Source: Maricaulis sp048268525 (GTDB lineage: Bacteria; Pseudomonadota; Alphaproteobacteria; Caulobacterales; Maricaulaceae). Taken from it: a DNA stretch of 64,000 nucleotides. The stretch spans positions 62,001 to 126,000 of the forward strand of contig NZ_JBLWVH010000004.1 in assembly GCF_048268525.1 (NCBI RefSeq), read 5' to 3'. The translations under genes and the position numbers were made by a program. The notes beneath the pieces are model-generated. The model saw nothing but the letters and a program-made list of their open reading frames with translations, did no database searches and was not told the DNA's origin. This document shows positions 52,440 through 61,110 of the stretch, piece by piece (position 1 is the first letter of the stretch; each line of letters begins with the position of its first letter).

Positions 52440-52973
52440 TCAGTCCTCGACCGTCACCGGAACGCTGTCGGTCTGGGCCTGGCGCCAGGCGTCGAGACGT
52501 TCGGCGACACCGGCATCCATCAGCGACAGGATGGAGGCGGCCAGAAGTCCGGCATTCTTGGCACCGGCATCGCCGATGGCCAGCGTGCCGACCGGCACGC
52601 CGCCCGGCATCTGCACGATGGAAAGCAGGCTGTCCTGACCGTTCAGGGTCTTGGATTTCACCGGCACACCGAGCACCGGCAGGCTGGTCATCGAGGCAAC
52701 CATGCCCGGCAGGTGCGCCGCACCGCCGGCACCGGCGATCACCACCTTGATGCCACGACCACGCGCGGCCTTGGAAAACTCGACCAGACGGTCCGGCGTC
52801 CGGTGAGCGGATACGACCTGTGTCTCGTAAGCGATCCCCAGATCATCCAGAACATGGGCCGCCTTCTTCATCGTCGGCCAGTCCGAGCGCGAGCCCATGA
52901 TGATGGCGACGTCGACGATGGCTGCGGACGGGGCTGCGGGAGAATTCGGGGACTGGGGCGATACTTCGCTCAT
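52440..52973 (-). CDS. purE: 5-(carboxyamino)imidazole ribonucleotide mutase
   Basis: Converts N5-CAIR to CAIR. 177 residues, with about 18 extra Ser/Pro-rich residues before the core; the core has IIMGSRSDWPTMKKA, SAHRTPDRLVEF and AGAGGAAHLPGMVAS. An alternative shorter start would remove the unusual N-terminus, but none has a better site. Operon with purK. Confidence 0.96.
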   Translation of the reverse strand: MSEVSPQSPNSPAAPSAAIVDVAIIMGSRSDWPTMKKAAHVLDDLGIAYETQVVSAHRTPDRLVEFSKAARGRGIKVVIAGAGGAAHLPGMVASMTSLPVLGVPVKSKTLNGQDSLLSIVQMPGGVPVGTLAIGDAGAKNAGLLAASILSLMDAGVAERLDAWRQAQTDSVPVTVED

Positions 52974-53080
52974 GACGCTTCCTGCGCGGGAATAAGGAAG
53001 CGCGCGACCATAACTCTGACCGCGTGAAGGTCAAGATGATCCCGCAAAACCGGGGCAATCGGGCGCAAATCGGGACCTGT

Positions 53081-53096
53081 TTGACCGTTTCTTAAC
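53081..53096 (+). promoter_or_regulatory. CtrA-like binding site upstream of the diguanylate cyclase
   Basis: TTGA-N7-TTAAC at 53081-53096 matches the CtrA consensus TTAA-N7-TTAAC at eight of nine fixed positions. It lies 48 bases before the likely ATG, in the 170-base divergent region with purE. Confidence 0.4.
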
Positions 53097-53143
53097 CACA
53101 CTTGGCGAGCCTGAGCGTGAACAGAATCGAATTGGAACGTGCC

Positions 53144-53881
53144 ATGCGCATCGGACCGACCTCCCCGACCGGGAACATTTCCCGCCCCGGCAAGACCGAC
53201 AAAGCCCGCCGTGGCAGCGAGACGAGCGCGACCGCCGCGCCGTCGGATGCCGCCTCCATCATGGGCGTGCCGGAAGCCGAACTGACCCCGAATGTCCAGC
53301 GCGCCCTGTTATCGCTGATGGGTGAAGTCGATCAGCTCCGCAAGGAAACCGAACGCCTGCGCGGACGGGTCCGTGAACTGGAATCCCTGGCCGATCACGA
53401 TGTCATGTTGCCGGTCCTGAACCGCCGCGCCTTCCTGCGCGAAGTCAGCCGCGCCCTGGCCCTGGCCGAGCGCCACAATGCGCCATCTGCCCTGGTCTAT
53501 TTCGACCTCAACGGCTTCAAGGCGATCAACGACCAGTACGGGCACGCTGCCGGTGACGCCGCCCTGCACCATGTCTCCAACCTCCTCACCGCCCACATTC
53601 GCGAAACCGACGCTGTCGGCCGGCTCGGCGGCGATGAATTTGCGGTGGTGCTGACGCTGACCGGCGCCGAGGGCGCACAAGTAAAGGCCCAGGAATTGGC
53701 CGACCGGATATCGACAACGCCGTTCGATTATGCCGGACGGAAACTGACCGTCGGCACGGCCTGGGGCTGTCAGCCCCTGCAGGCCGGCAGCAAGGCCGAA
53801 GAGGTCATGGCCAGCGCCGATGCGGCAATGTATGCCTGCAAGCAAGCGCAGAAGTCCGACGCCGAGCGCAAACAGGCCTGA
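53144..53881 (+). CDS. GGDEF diguanylate cyclase (DgcB-like)
   Basis: 245 residues from ATG 53144. Residues 55-82 form a coiled coil (LRKETERLRGRVRELE) and 85-243 a GGDEF domain. The active motif GGDEF is intact at 162-166 and the inhibitory I-site RETD sits at 153-156, five residues before it, so it should make cyclic di-GMP with product inhibition. No TM or sensor domain. The coiled-coil-plus-GGDEF layout resembles Caulobacter DgcB (inference). A CtrA-like box precedes it. Confidence 0.9.
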   Translation: MRIGPTSPTGNISRPGKTDKARRGSETSATAAPSDAASIMGVPEAELTPNVQRALLSLMGEVDQLRKETERLRGRVRELESLADHDVMLPVLNRRAFLREVSRALALAERHNAPSALVYFDLNGFKAINDQYGHAAGDAALHHVSNLLTAHIRETDAVGRLGGDEFAVVLTLTGAEGAQVKAQELADRISTTPFDYAGRKLTVGTAWGCQPLQAGSKAEEVMASADAAMYACKQAQKSDAERKQA

Positions 53882-53908
53882 CGGCAGTCAGGGCCGAGCC
53901 GTCGCCGG

Positions 53909-54121
53909 TCAGGCGATGATGTCGGGTGTCAGCTGGTCTTCCAGGTGCGAGATCGCATCCTTGATCCGCAGCTTTTCCTTTTTCAGACGCGCGTATTTGA
54001 GCTGGTCGATCACCCCGTTTTCGGTCAGCGCGTCAACCTCGTGATTGAGGGCGATGTGCTGTTCACGCAAACCCTCGATCTTCTCGGTCAGCGTCTGCTG
54101 GTCCAGGAATTCTCCGTCCAT
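53909..54121 (-). CDS. YdcH/DUF465 family small protein
   Basis: 70 residues, an antiparallel coiled-coil hairpin type: DQQTLTEKIEGLREQHIALN and DQLKYARLKKEKLRIKDAIS, the DUF465 signature. Function unknown. A second, shorter family member is at 58946. It is convergent with the diguanylate cyclase gene. Confidence 0.85.
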   Translation of the reverse strand: MDGEFLDQQTLTEKIEGLREQHIALNHEVDALTENGVIDQLKYARLKKEKLRIKDAISHLEDQLTPDIIA

Positions 54122-54475
54122 TCCTCAGCCGTCTCTTTCTGATCTGGTCCTGATCCGGTCGCAGCCCTCGTCGAACCGGCATCCCGTGGATTGTCATGCC
54201 GCGGACTGTCACCCCGCACGAAACCGGTTCGGCATCACGAGCCGTTTGTGCGCGCACATCTGCGTGGCGCTGCGCATAGGGTACCGGCATTCGTCGGTCA
54301 AATAAATTGCCGATCACGCTGCACATGCGAATAGCGGTCCTCGATCGCGCCTCCACCCACCCTGTGATCACGCGCGCCGCGAAACCGGTTTCATCAAAAT
54401 ACTGTCCATTTCCCTCCAGAGGTGTAGCGTGGAGCCCGACACGTCAGCCGACCTGGCACGAAGGGGGACCCTGCC
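54122..54475. other. Intergenic region with two GAAACCGGTT palindromes
   Basis: 354 bases without a gene between two divergent genes. GAAACCGGTTTC at 54381-54392 is a perfect 12-bp palindrome, and GAAACCGGTTCG at 54220-54231 repeats ten of its bases. Bases 54170-54220 hold a short tandem-like GGATTGTCATGCCGCGGACT/GTC pattern. The palindrome 84 bases before the lipoprotein gene could be an operator for the envelope cluster. Confidence 0.5.
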
Positions 54476-54964
54476 ATGACACGATCCTTGAAATCCGCGC
54501 TTGTCCTGATGACCGCAATGCTACCTCTGGCGGCCTGCGGTGGCGGTACAAACGAAGCCGGGACAGACGGCATCGGCAACGACAGCCCGGGCGGTTCTGA
54601 ATCCGGGGAAACCATTGTGGCGATGGAACAGGACCTGGGCGGCATCCAGTCCCAGACCGGTGCCAATCTCGACCTGCCGGACGGCTTTCCCGACGATGTG
54701 GCGCATTATCCGGGCCTCAACATCTACGGGGCCAATGCGATTGCGGGCATGGGATTTTCTCTCGCTGCCCTGGCCGACGGCACGCCGGACGAAGTCGCGA
54801 ACTTCTATTCCCGCGAGATGGTGGCATTGGGATGGACCGAAGCCGCCAACGCGCCCAGCGGCCCCGGCCATATGTTGCGGTTCGAGAAGGGTAGTCGCAC
54901 CTTCACTGTCAATCTCATTCCCAATGGCGACACCACAACGCTGTCGGCAACAGCGCTCAACTAG
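54476..54964 (+). CDS. Lipoprotein of unknown function
   Basis: 162 residues. Lipobox LAAC with Cys20 after a typical signal; a Gly/Ser/Glu-rich linker follows to about residue 50. The C-terminal domain contains LDLPDGFPDDVAHYPGLNIY and VANFYSREMVALGWTEA, a pattern seen in many small alpha/beta outer-membrane lipoproteins, but I recognise no family. GGGGGA precedes the ATG. First gene of a four-gene envelope cluster ending at 58263. Confidence 0.75.
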   Translation: MTRSLKSALVLMTAMLPLAACGGGTNEAGTDGIGNDSPGGSESGETIVAMEQDLGGIQSQTGANLDLPDGFPDDVAHYPGLNIYGANAIAGMGFSLAALADGTPDEVANFYSREMVALGWTEAANAPSGPGHMLRFEKGSRTFTVNLIPNGDTTTLSATALN

Positions 54965-54973
54965 GGTGCCGCC

Positions 54974-55372
54974 ATGTCGCGACCCTTGGCCCGTTTCGGA
55001 CTGAGCCTGCCCGTCATCCTCGCGGCCGTGCTCCTCGCTTTCGCCCTTGGCACCTATCTGGGCGGCCGATTTCTTGTGCCGCCCGGGCAGGGGCTGGCCG
55101 CGCCGGCCGAGGCGATGGGCTATGGCCTGCTCGCCGCCCTGATCGGCCTCGCGATCTCGGTTTTGGCGGCGATCAGGCTGCCGTTGAAAGCGCTTGGTAT
55201 CTGCGCCCTGGCCGGGATTGTGGGCCTTGCCGGACTGGCAGCGTTCGTCGCCATCAAACTGATGGCGACCGAGCCGGCAGACCAGGACGGGACCAACGAG
55301 CTGCCTCCTCCCCGCACGACGGCCGTGCCGGAAGCAGCACCTGACACCCCCGGCGACGGGAGGCGGCCATGA
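54974..55372 (+). CDS. Small membrane protein, unknown
   Basis: 132 residues with three hydrophobic helices (ARFGLSLPVILAAVLLAFAL, AMGYGLLAALIGLAISVLAA, LGICALAGIVGLAGLAAFVA) and a polar, Pro-rich C-terminal tail. Starts nine bases after the lipoprotein stop and overlaps the next gene as ATGA. Probably inner-membrane anchor of the cluster. No family recognised. Confidence 0.72.
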   Translation: MSRPLARFGLSLPVILAAVLLAFALGTYLGGRFLVPPGQGLAAPAEAMGYGLLAALIGLAISVLAAIRLPLKALGICALAGIVGLAGLAAFVAIKLMATEPADQDGTNELPPPRTTAVPEAAPDTPGDGRRP

Positions 55373-56373
55373 GTATTGCGACAATCGCCGAACGTGCCCT
55401 CATACTGCTCGCCATCGGCATGCTCGCCCTGACCGGGGCGAATGCCGACGCCGACAACTGCCAGTCGGGCCCGATGCATCATGCCGTCCCGGTCAGCGGC
55501 GAGGTGTCCGGAGCGCGCCAGTTTGCCAGCGACCTTGGTTTTGGCTGGACCTTCCAGCTCGCGCCCGCACCGCATGGCTGGGACATCAATGTGCTGGATG
55601 AAAGCGGCTATAATCTCGCGCTTGCCACCTTGCCCGTCCATGGCGATACCAATCCGCGCTTCCTGTATGGCTGGCATTTCCGCAATTCAGCCAATACCGG
55701 CCCCAATGAGGGCGACGTCAACGCGCCCCAGCGCGAGCGTCGGTTCACCCTCAATGATCCGCGCGGCGGCGCATTCCGCGAGAACGGGCTGGGCTGGCTG
55801 GACATTGTCGATTTCGGACTGGCCGACCTCCAGCCCGGCGAGCGGGCCCGCATGGTCTACCTCCGGTTCAACGCCTGTGTGGTTGTCCCCAAGACCGACG
55901 AGGAGCGTGCCCGTGAACTGGACGCGCTCAGCCCGGTCTATATCGACGACGAGTTGGAGCTGATCCGCACCTGCGGCCTGGATCTCGCCTATCGTCCTGA
56001 GGCCTGGGTGATGCCGCGCCTGCTGAATGGTGATTTCGACGCCGATGGCGCCCATGATTTCGCCGTGCCGATCGTGCGCGAGGCGGATGGCCAGCACGGC
56101 ATCGCGATCTGCCGCGCCGGAACATGGACTTCCATTCACGGCATCGACGACGCCCCGCCCGGCAGCGATCTTGTCCCCGGCTACTTCAACCAGGTCGAGG
56201 CTTGGAGCCTCGGCCCGCGCGACGCTTTGCCCGCATATGTCGGTGATCCGGGACTACCCGCCGGGGCCGGTGACGCCCTCACGATCGAGCGGATCGAGAA
56301 GTCCGCCTACAGCCTTTATTGGGACGGCACCGCCTTTCGCAGCCATCACCATTACACACTGGTTGAACCCTAG
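55369..56373 (+). CDS. Secreted protein of unknown function
   Basis: 334 residues; signal peptide ends near GANADA. The N-terminal half has HFRNSANTGPNEGDVNAP and a Cys pair; the middle has DGAHDFAVPIV and NGDFDADGAHD, an acidic Asp-rich calcium-binding-like loop as in FG-GAP/EF-type secreted proteins. No enzyme motif is visible. Translationally coupled to the membrane protein before it; nine bases before the vWA gene. Confidence 0.72.
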   Translation: MSIATIAERALILLAIGMLALTGANADADNCQSGPMHHAVPVSGEVSGARQFASDLGFGWTFQLAPAPHGWDINVLDESGYNLALATLPVHGDTNPRFLYGWHFRNSANTGPNEGDVNAPQRERRFTLNDPRGGAFRENGLGWLDIVDFGLADLQPGERARMVYLRFNACVVVPKTDEERARELDALSPVYIDDELELIRTCGLDLAYRPEAWVMPRLLNGDFDADGAHDFAVPIVREADGQHGIAICRAGTWTSIHGIDDAPPGSDLVPGYFNQVEAWSLGPRDALPAYVGDPGLPAGAGDALTIERIEKSAYSLYWDGTAFRSHHHYTLVEP

Positions 56374-56382
56374 GAGACCGCC

Positions 56383-58263
56383 ATGCGCTTTCTGATCGGG
56401 CTAAGCGCCCTCATCCTGCTGGCGATCAGCCCGGCATTCGCCCAGGACTGGCAGATCAGTGCACCTTCACAGGCGCATATCCGGCAGGATATCGAGGTCG
56501 ACTGGATCGCCCCTGAAGCTCGTGGAGACATCCTCGAAATTCGCCCCGCCGACGGGGAAGGGCGCCGGCTCTCCTACGCCTACACCCAGAACAATCCCCA
56601 AGTGATCATGGCACCGGAGCCACCGGGTGAGTATTTGCTCGTCTATGTGTCCGGCGGCGAGGTCCGCGCCAGCCAGCCGCTGAGCGTGACCTTGCCCGAT
56701 GCGTCAATCTCGGCGCCCGCAGCGGTCAGCGCCGGTGAAGCGGTCAGTGTCGACTGGACCGGGCCGGTGAGCCGCAGTGACCGGCTGACCTTCGCCGAAC
56801 GCGATGGCGAACCGATACGCGGCACCAGCTATGCCTATGTCGGCAATCTGCGCGGCGGGCCGGCCTCGATGCGCGCACCGGCAGACGCGGGACGCTACGA
56901 CCTTGTCTATGTAAGTGGTTCGACCATCCTCGCGCGCACCCCGATCGAGGTCGGCGGTATCGAGGCGACCCTGTCCGCCCCGGCGGAAGTTTTCCAGGGC
57001 GGCGCGGTCCGGGTGAGCTGGATCGGACCGGAAAACAGCCAGGACCGCATCACCTTTGCCGAGCGCGACGGCGAACCCCTGCCCGCTGCCAGCTATACCT
57101 ATGTCGGCAATGCCGGCGCCGATGACAGCGCCATCCTGACCGCCTCGGAGACGCTGGGCGCCTATGACATCGTCTATGTCTCCAGCGGCCGGGTCATCGG
57201 TCGCACGCCCATCGATGTGGTCGCCGCCCATATCGATCTCGAAGCCCCTGACCAGACCCGGGCCTATGTGCTGTTCACCGCCACATGGACTGGAGCCGGC
57301 AATCAGGGCGACCGGGTCGATATGCGCGATGCCGACGGCGCGCTGGCCAGCTTTCGCTATATCGATCCCAATTCTCCGGACGTGCTGATTGGCGCGCCGG
57401 CCGAGCCGGGCGATTACACGCTCATCTATCTCAGCCGGGGCGGTCGCGAGATGGCGCGGCGGGCGATCTCCATCCTGCCCCCACCGGCGGAGCCGGGACA
57501 ATTGCTGGTCGAACATGGCCGCGCCGCGCTCGGTCCCGAGGATGCAGTCGGCGTGATCCTCGATGCGTCCGGATCAATGCTCCAACGGGTCGGTCCGGAA
57601 CGCCGCATCGCCATCGCGCGCGACACGCTGACCGGTCTGGTCAATGAGGCGATCCCCGCCGGGACCGGCTTTGCCCTTCGGGTCTTCGGCCATCGCGAAG
57701 CCGACAGCTGCCGCACCGATCTGGAACTCCCCCTAGCGCCGCTCGACCCGGCAGCTGCCAGCGGTGTGATCGCCGGTATCAACGCCATGAATCTCGCCCG
57801 CACACCGCTGGGTCGTTCAATCGAGTTGACCGCCAGTGACCTCGCCGACGTGACCGGTAAACGCGTGCTGATCGTGCTGACCGATGGCGAGGAAACCTGC
57901 GACGGTGACGCCGCGGCAGCGATCCAGGGCCTGCGCGATCGCGGCTGGGACATTCGCGTCAACATCGTCGGCTTCGCCATTGATGACGACACGCTGGAAG
58001 CCGAATTCGGCGCCTGGGCCGCCAGTGGCGGCGGCGAGTATTTCGGCGCTGCTGACGGCGCCGAACTGGCCGACGCGCTGACCCGCGCTGTCACCGGTCC
58101 TTATGAAGTGGTTGATCCGGAGAGCGGTGAAGCCATTGCCACAGGTCGCTCCGGCGAGCTGCTGACGCTGGCCGCCGGCAGCTATGTCATCCGATGGGGC
58201 AATGATGGCGAAACCCGGATTGAAGTCGTGGCCGGTGATGTCACCCGCATCACGCTGGAATAG
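56383..58263 (+). CDS. Secreted multi-repeat protein with C-terminal vWA domain
   Basis: 626 residues; signal peptide 1-20. Four repeats of about 85-90 residues follow (22-105, 107-190, 192-280, 283-366), each with an (I/A)-x-(A/S)-P start, a VDWTGP-like segment, an AERDGEP-type loop and a YDLVYVSG/YTLIYLS end, so Ig-like beta sandwiches. The vWA domain spans 388-575 with an intact metal site: DASGSM (Asp394, Ser396, Ser398), Thr474 and Asp501 in VLTDGEE. A C-terminal beta domain closes it. The repeats are more like one another than to known domains. Likely an envelope or extracellular adhesin or assembly factor; partner unknown. Confidence 0.85.
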   Translation: MRFLIGLSALILLAISPAFAQDWQISAPSQAHIRQDIEVDWIAPEARGDILEIRPADGEGRRLSYAYTQNNPQVIMAPEPPGEYLLVYVSGGEVRASQPLSVTLPDASISAPAAVSAGEAVSVDWTGPVSRSDRLTFAERDGEPIRGTSYAYVGNLRGGPASMRAPADAGRYDLVYVSGSTILARTPIEVGGIEATLSAPAEVFQGGAVRVSWIGPENSQDRITFAERDGEPLPAASYTYVGNAGADDSAILTASETLGAYDIVYVSSGRVIGRTPIDVVAAHIDLEAPDQTRAYVLFTATWTGAGNQGDRVDMRDADGALASFRYIDPNSPDVLIGAPAEPGDYTLIYLSRGGREMARRAISILPPPAEPGQLLVEHGRAALGPEDAVGVILDASGSMLQRVGPERRIAIARDTLTGLVNEAIPAGTGFALRVFGHREADSCRTDLELPLAPLDPAAASGVIAGINAMNLARTPLGRSIELTASDLADVTGKRVLIVLTDGEETCDGDAAAAIQGLRDRGWDIRVNIVGFAIDDDTLEAEFGAWAASGGGEYFGAADGAELADALTRAVTGPYEVVDPESGEAIATGRSGELLTLAAGSYVIRWGNDGETRIEVVAGDVTRITLE

Positions 58264-58269
58264 CCGGCG

Positions 58270-58857
58270 TCAGCGCCGTCCGCCTTCCAGGTCCTCGCCC
58301 CAGCGGCGGGTGCCGTCCCAGTCCAGGCCGAACAGGTCGAGCGCCCGCCCGACCGACTGGTCAACCAGGTCGTCAATGGATTTCGGCTTGGCGTAGAAGG
58401 CCGGCAGGGGCGGACAGATGACCGCGCCCATTTCGGTCAGGGCTTCCATGGTTCGCAGATGGCCCAGGTGGAACGGTGTCTCGCGCACCATCAGCACCAG
58501 CCGACGGCGCTCCTTGAGCACCACATCCGCGGCCCGGGTAAGGAGGCTGGAAGTCACACCGGTGGCGATTTCAGACATCGTCTTCACCGAGCACGGCGCG
58601 ATCAGCATGCCGCGGGTGGCAAAGGAGCCGGACGCGATCGGGGCGCCGACATCGGGCATTTTGTAGACATGGTCGGCCCGGGCCCGGAAATCCCTGATCG
58701 AGACGTCGGTTTCATATCCCAGCGTCATCTCCGCCGCCTTCGAGGCGACCAGATGGGTCTCGATGCCAAGCGCCTTCAGCGCCTCCATCGCCCGTATCCC
58801 GTAGATGATCCCGGAAGCGCCCGAAACACCGACAATCATCCGGTCCGGTTTCATCAT
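58270..58857 (-). CDS. ubiX: Flavin prenyltransferase UbiX
   Basis: 195 residues. Makes prenylated FMN, the cofactor of the UbiD decarboxylase in ubiquinone synthesis. VGVSGASGIIYGIRAMEAL at the start, the SFATRGMLIAPCSVKTMSEIATG block and the LVLMVRETPFHLGHLRTM motif are diagnostic. Adjacent ATG codons make the start uncertain by one residue. Convergent with the vWA gene. No ubiD nearby. Confidence 0.95.
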   Translation of the reverse strand: MMKPDRMIVGVSGASGIIYGIRAMEALKALGIETHLVASKAAEMTLGYETDVSIRDFRARADHVYKMPDVGAPIASGSFATRGMLIAPCSVKTMSEIATGVTSSLLTRAADVVLKERRRLVLMVRETPFHLGHLRTMEALTEMGAVICPPLPAFYAKPKSIDDLVDQSVGRALDLFGLDWDGTRRWGEDLEGGRR

Positions 58858-58945
58858 ATCTTATCCTCGAAACGTTTCGTGAGTAGACATAATGCGGGAA
58901 CCTGTTTCAATCGAGTGTTCCACTTCACAAGAGGGAGACGTCTCC

Positions 58946-59134
58946 ATGCCCATCGAAGCCCGCATCCGTGAGCTCGACGCCAAACATACGCGTCTGGATA
59001 CACAAATCGACGAGGTCAAGAAGCACCCGTCGGCGGATTCCCTGGAACTGGCGCGCCTCAAAAAGCAGAAACTCCGAATCAAGGAACAGATAGAGGATCT
59101 GCGACTATCGGCGCACGTCACACTCACGGGTTAG
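58946..59134 (+). CDS. YdcH/DUF465 family small protein
   Basis: 62 residues from ATG 58946, behind GAGGGAGA. Helical hairpin with PIEARIRELDAKHTRLDTQI and LARLKKQKLRIKEQIEDL, matching DUF465. A frame open further upstream adds residues without family similarity. Function unknown. Followed by a clear terminator. Confidence 0.85.
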   Translation: MPIEARIRELDAKHTRLDTQIDEVKKHPSADSLELARLKKQKLRIKEQIEDLRLSAHVTLTG

Positions 59135-59160
59135 CTGGTTACAACAGCGCAATCATCATC

Positions 59161-59186
59161 GGGGCGGCTTTCGGGCCGCCCTTTTT
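59161..59186 (+). terminator. Rho-independent terminator after DUF465 gene
   Basis: GGGCGGC-TTTCGG-GCCGCCC stem followed by TTTTT, 26 bases after the stop. Confidence 0.92.
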
Positions 59187-59252
59187 GCGCGCTACACTAG
59201 GCCCTGCGTTCAATAGACCCCATATTGAAGACGAGACCTTCCGGAGTACCTG

Positions 59253-60119
59253 ATGCGTTTATCTGCCCTGCTTGCCGCCAGCCTCCTGCTCCTGCCCGCC
59301 GCACCCGCCTTCGGCCAGGCCGCGGCGACCAGCGAGCCCTCCGAATGCGCCGCCGGGCGGGCCGCGCTGGAACTTGGCAATACGTCGGAGGCGATCGATT
59401 TTTTCCGGACCTGTCTCGACCGGGCCGAACTCGACATGAATGCCGAGATCGGCATCTACGCGGCCATGGGAGCGGCGCACCTGTCGGAACAGGACTTCCA
59501 GGCCGCCCTGGACGCCTACAATTTTGCCTTCGCCATCGTTGAAACCAATGGTGGACGCGTCGTCGAGCCGACCCTGTACCGCAATCGCGGCATCGCGCGG
59601 TCGGAACTGGGCCAGCTGGATGGCGCGCTCGAGGACCTGCTGCAGGCTGCCGCCGCGGCTCCCGACGACACACTGACCCAGATCAATCTGGGTGTGGTCT
59701 ATCAAGGGCTGGGACGCGAAGCCGAGGCCGTGGTCGCCTTTGATACAGTGGTCCGCCTCGAACCGGACTGGATCGGCGCCTGGATCAATCGCGCCGGCGC
59801 CCTGCTGGATGTCGGCATGACCGGTGCTGCCGTCGAGGACGCCCGCCGCGCTGTCGAACTGGCTCCGGAGGACGGTTCGGCCCTGAACATGTTGTGCTGG
59901 ACCCTGATCCAGGATGATCGTGCTGAAACCGCCCTGCCCCTGTGCGAGATGGCGGTAGCGGCGGAGCCGGATGTCGGCGCCATCGTGCACTCGCACGCCG
60001 CCGCACTGGAGGCCGTCGGCCGCGCCGATGAGGCCCGCTCCCTGTATCGACGCGCCTGGCGCCTGTCCCCGGAAGACCCGGAAATCACCCAGGATTACGA
60101 GCGCACGCACAATCCCTGA
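59253..60119 (+). CDS. Exported TPR protein
   Basis: 288 residues; signal peptide ends near APAFG. About six tetratricopeptide units cover residues 32-280, e.g. GRAALELGNTSEAIDFFRTC, LYRNRGIARSELGQLDGALE, INLGVVYQGLGREAEAVVAF and INRAGALLDVGMTGAAVEDA. Two Cys pairs might form disulfides. It probably acts as a periplasmic scaffold; partner unknown. Monocistronic. Confidence 0.85.
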   Translation: MRLSALLAASLLLLPAAPAFGQAAATSEPSECAAGRAALELGNTSEAIDFFRTCLDRAELDMNAEIGIYAAMGAAHLSEQDFQAALDAYNFAFAIVETNGGRVVEPTLYRNRGIARSELGQLDGALEDLLQAAAAAPDDTLTQINLGVVYQGLGREAEAVVAFDTVVRLEPDWIGAWINRAGALLDVGMTGAAVEDARRAVELAPEDGSALNMLCWTLIQDDRAETALPLCEMAVAAEPDVGAIVHSHAAALEAVGRADEARSLYRRAWRLSPEDPEITQDYERTHNP

Positions 60120-60227
60120 TCCGGCAGCCCCGTGTCGGGGAGGTGGCGATGGATTGCCAGCGCGCTCTGCCTGTGCAAGGTCAGCGGACTTGGAAAACGC
60201 CATTGGCGTTGGCTGTGAGGACTGAAT

Positions 60228-61031
60228 ATGGGTGACCGTGTCGCAATCATCACCGGTGGTGCCAATGGCATCGGCAAGGCCTGTGCCCGTCGCCTGTCCG
60301 AAGACGGCTGCCATGTCGTGATCGCGGATGTCGACGTTTCGGCCGGCCAGGCGCTGGCCGAGGAGCTTGGGGGCGACAAGGGCAAGGCATTGTTCGTGTC
60401 CTGCAATGTCGCTGACCGCCTTGCGGTCAACAATCTCCTGTCCGAAACCCGCTCGACCTTCGAGCGCCTGGACGTGCTCGTCAACAATGCCGGCATCGTC
60501 GCGGGCGGCGATATTCTCAGCCTGTCTGAATCCGATTTCGACAAGGTGATGGGCGTCAATCTGCGCGGCGCATTCCTGGTCGCCCGTGAGGCCGCCCGGC
60601 AGATGGTTGAACAGATCGAGGAAGATGGCGAACGGGCCGAGGATGTCCGCCGCCGATACGCCATCATCAACATGTCCTCGGTCAATGGCGTCATGGCGAT
60701 CCCCGATCAGCTGGCCTACTGCGCCACCAAGGGCGCGATCAACCAGATGACCAAGTCGATGGCCCTGTCGCTGGCCAAATACGGCATCCGCGTCAACGCG
60801 ATCGGACCGGGCAGCATCAATACCGACGTGCTCAAGGCGGTAAACGACAATCCAGAAGCGATGGACAAGATCATGTCACGCACCCCGCTGCAGCGGATCG
60901 GAGACCCCGATGAGATCGCCTCGGTCGCGTCCTTCCTGGCCTCAAGGGACGCCAGCTACATCACCGGCACCACCATCTACGCCGACGGGGGCCGCATGGC
61001 GATGAACTACACGGTCCCCAAGGGCGGTTAG
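60228..61031 (+). CDS. Short-chain dehydrogenase/reductase
   Basis: 267 residues, classical SDR. Cofactor loop TGGANGIGKA at 9-18, acidic IADVDVS after beta2 (NAD preference), NNAGI at 86-90, Ser151, Tyr164 and Lys168 of the active site in MSSVNG and YCATKGA. C-terminus TGTTIYADGGRMAMNY. The spacer of about ten extra residues at 130-141 (EEDGERAEDV) is unusual. Substrate unknown. Confidence 0.92.
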   Translation: MGDRVAIITGGANGIGKACARRLSEDGCHVVIADVDVSAGQALAEELGGDKGKALFVSCNVADRLAVNNLLSETRSTFERLDVLVNNAGIVAGGDILSLSESDFDKVMGVNLRGAFLVAREAARQMVEQIEEDGERAEDVRRRYAIINMSSVNGVMAIPDQLAYCATKGAINQMTKSMALSLAKYGIRVNAIGPGSINTDVLKAVNDNPEAMDKIMSRTPLQRIGDPDEIASVASFLASRDASYITGTTIYADGGRMAMNYTVPKGG

Positions 61032-61051
61032 CCCCGTCCGGGCAAACTGAC

Positions 61052-61088
61052 AAAAAAGGCCTGGAACCGGCGGGTTCCAGGCCTTTTG
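61052..61088. terminator. Bidirectional terminator between SDR and trcR
   Basis: AAAAAAGGCCTGGAACC-GGCG-GGTTCCAGGCCTTTTG: a 12-bp or longer stem flanked by A- and T-runs, able to stop both converging transcripts. Confidence 0.92.
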
Positions 61089-61110
61089 TCTTTATCGGGA
61101 GTAGCCCGGC

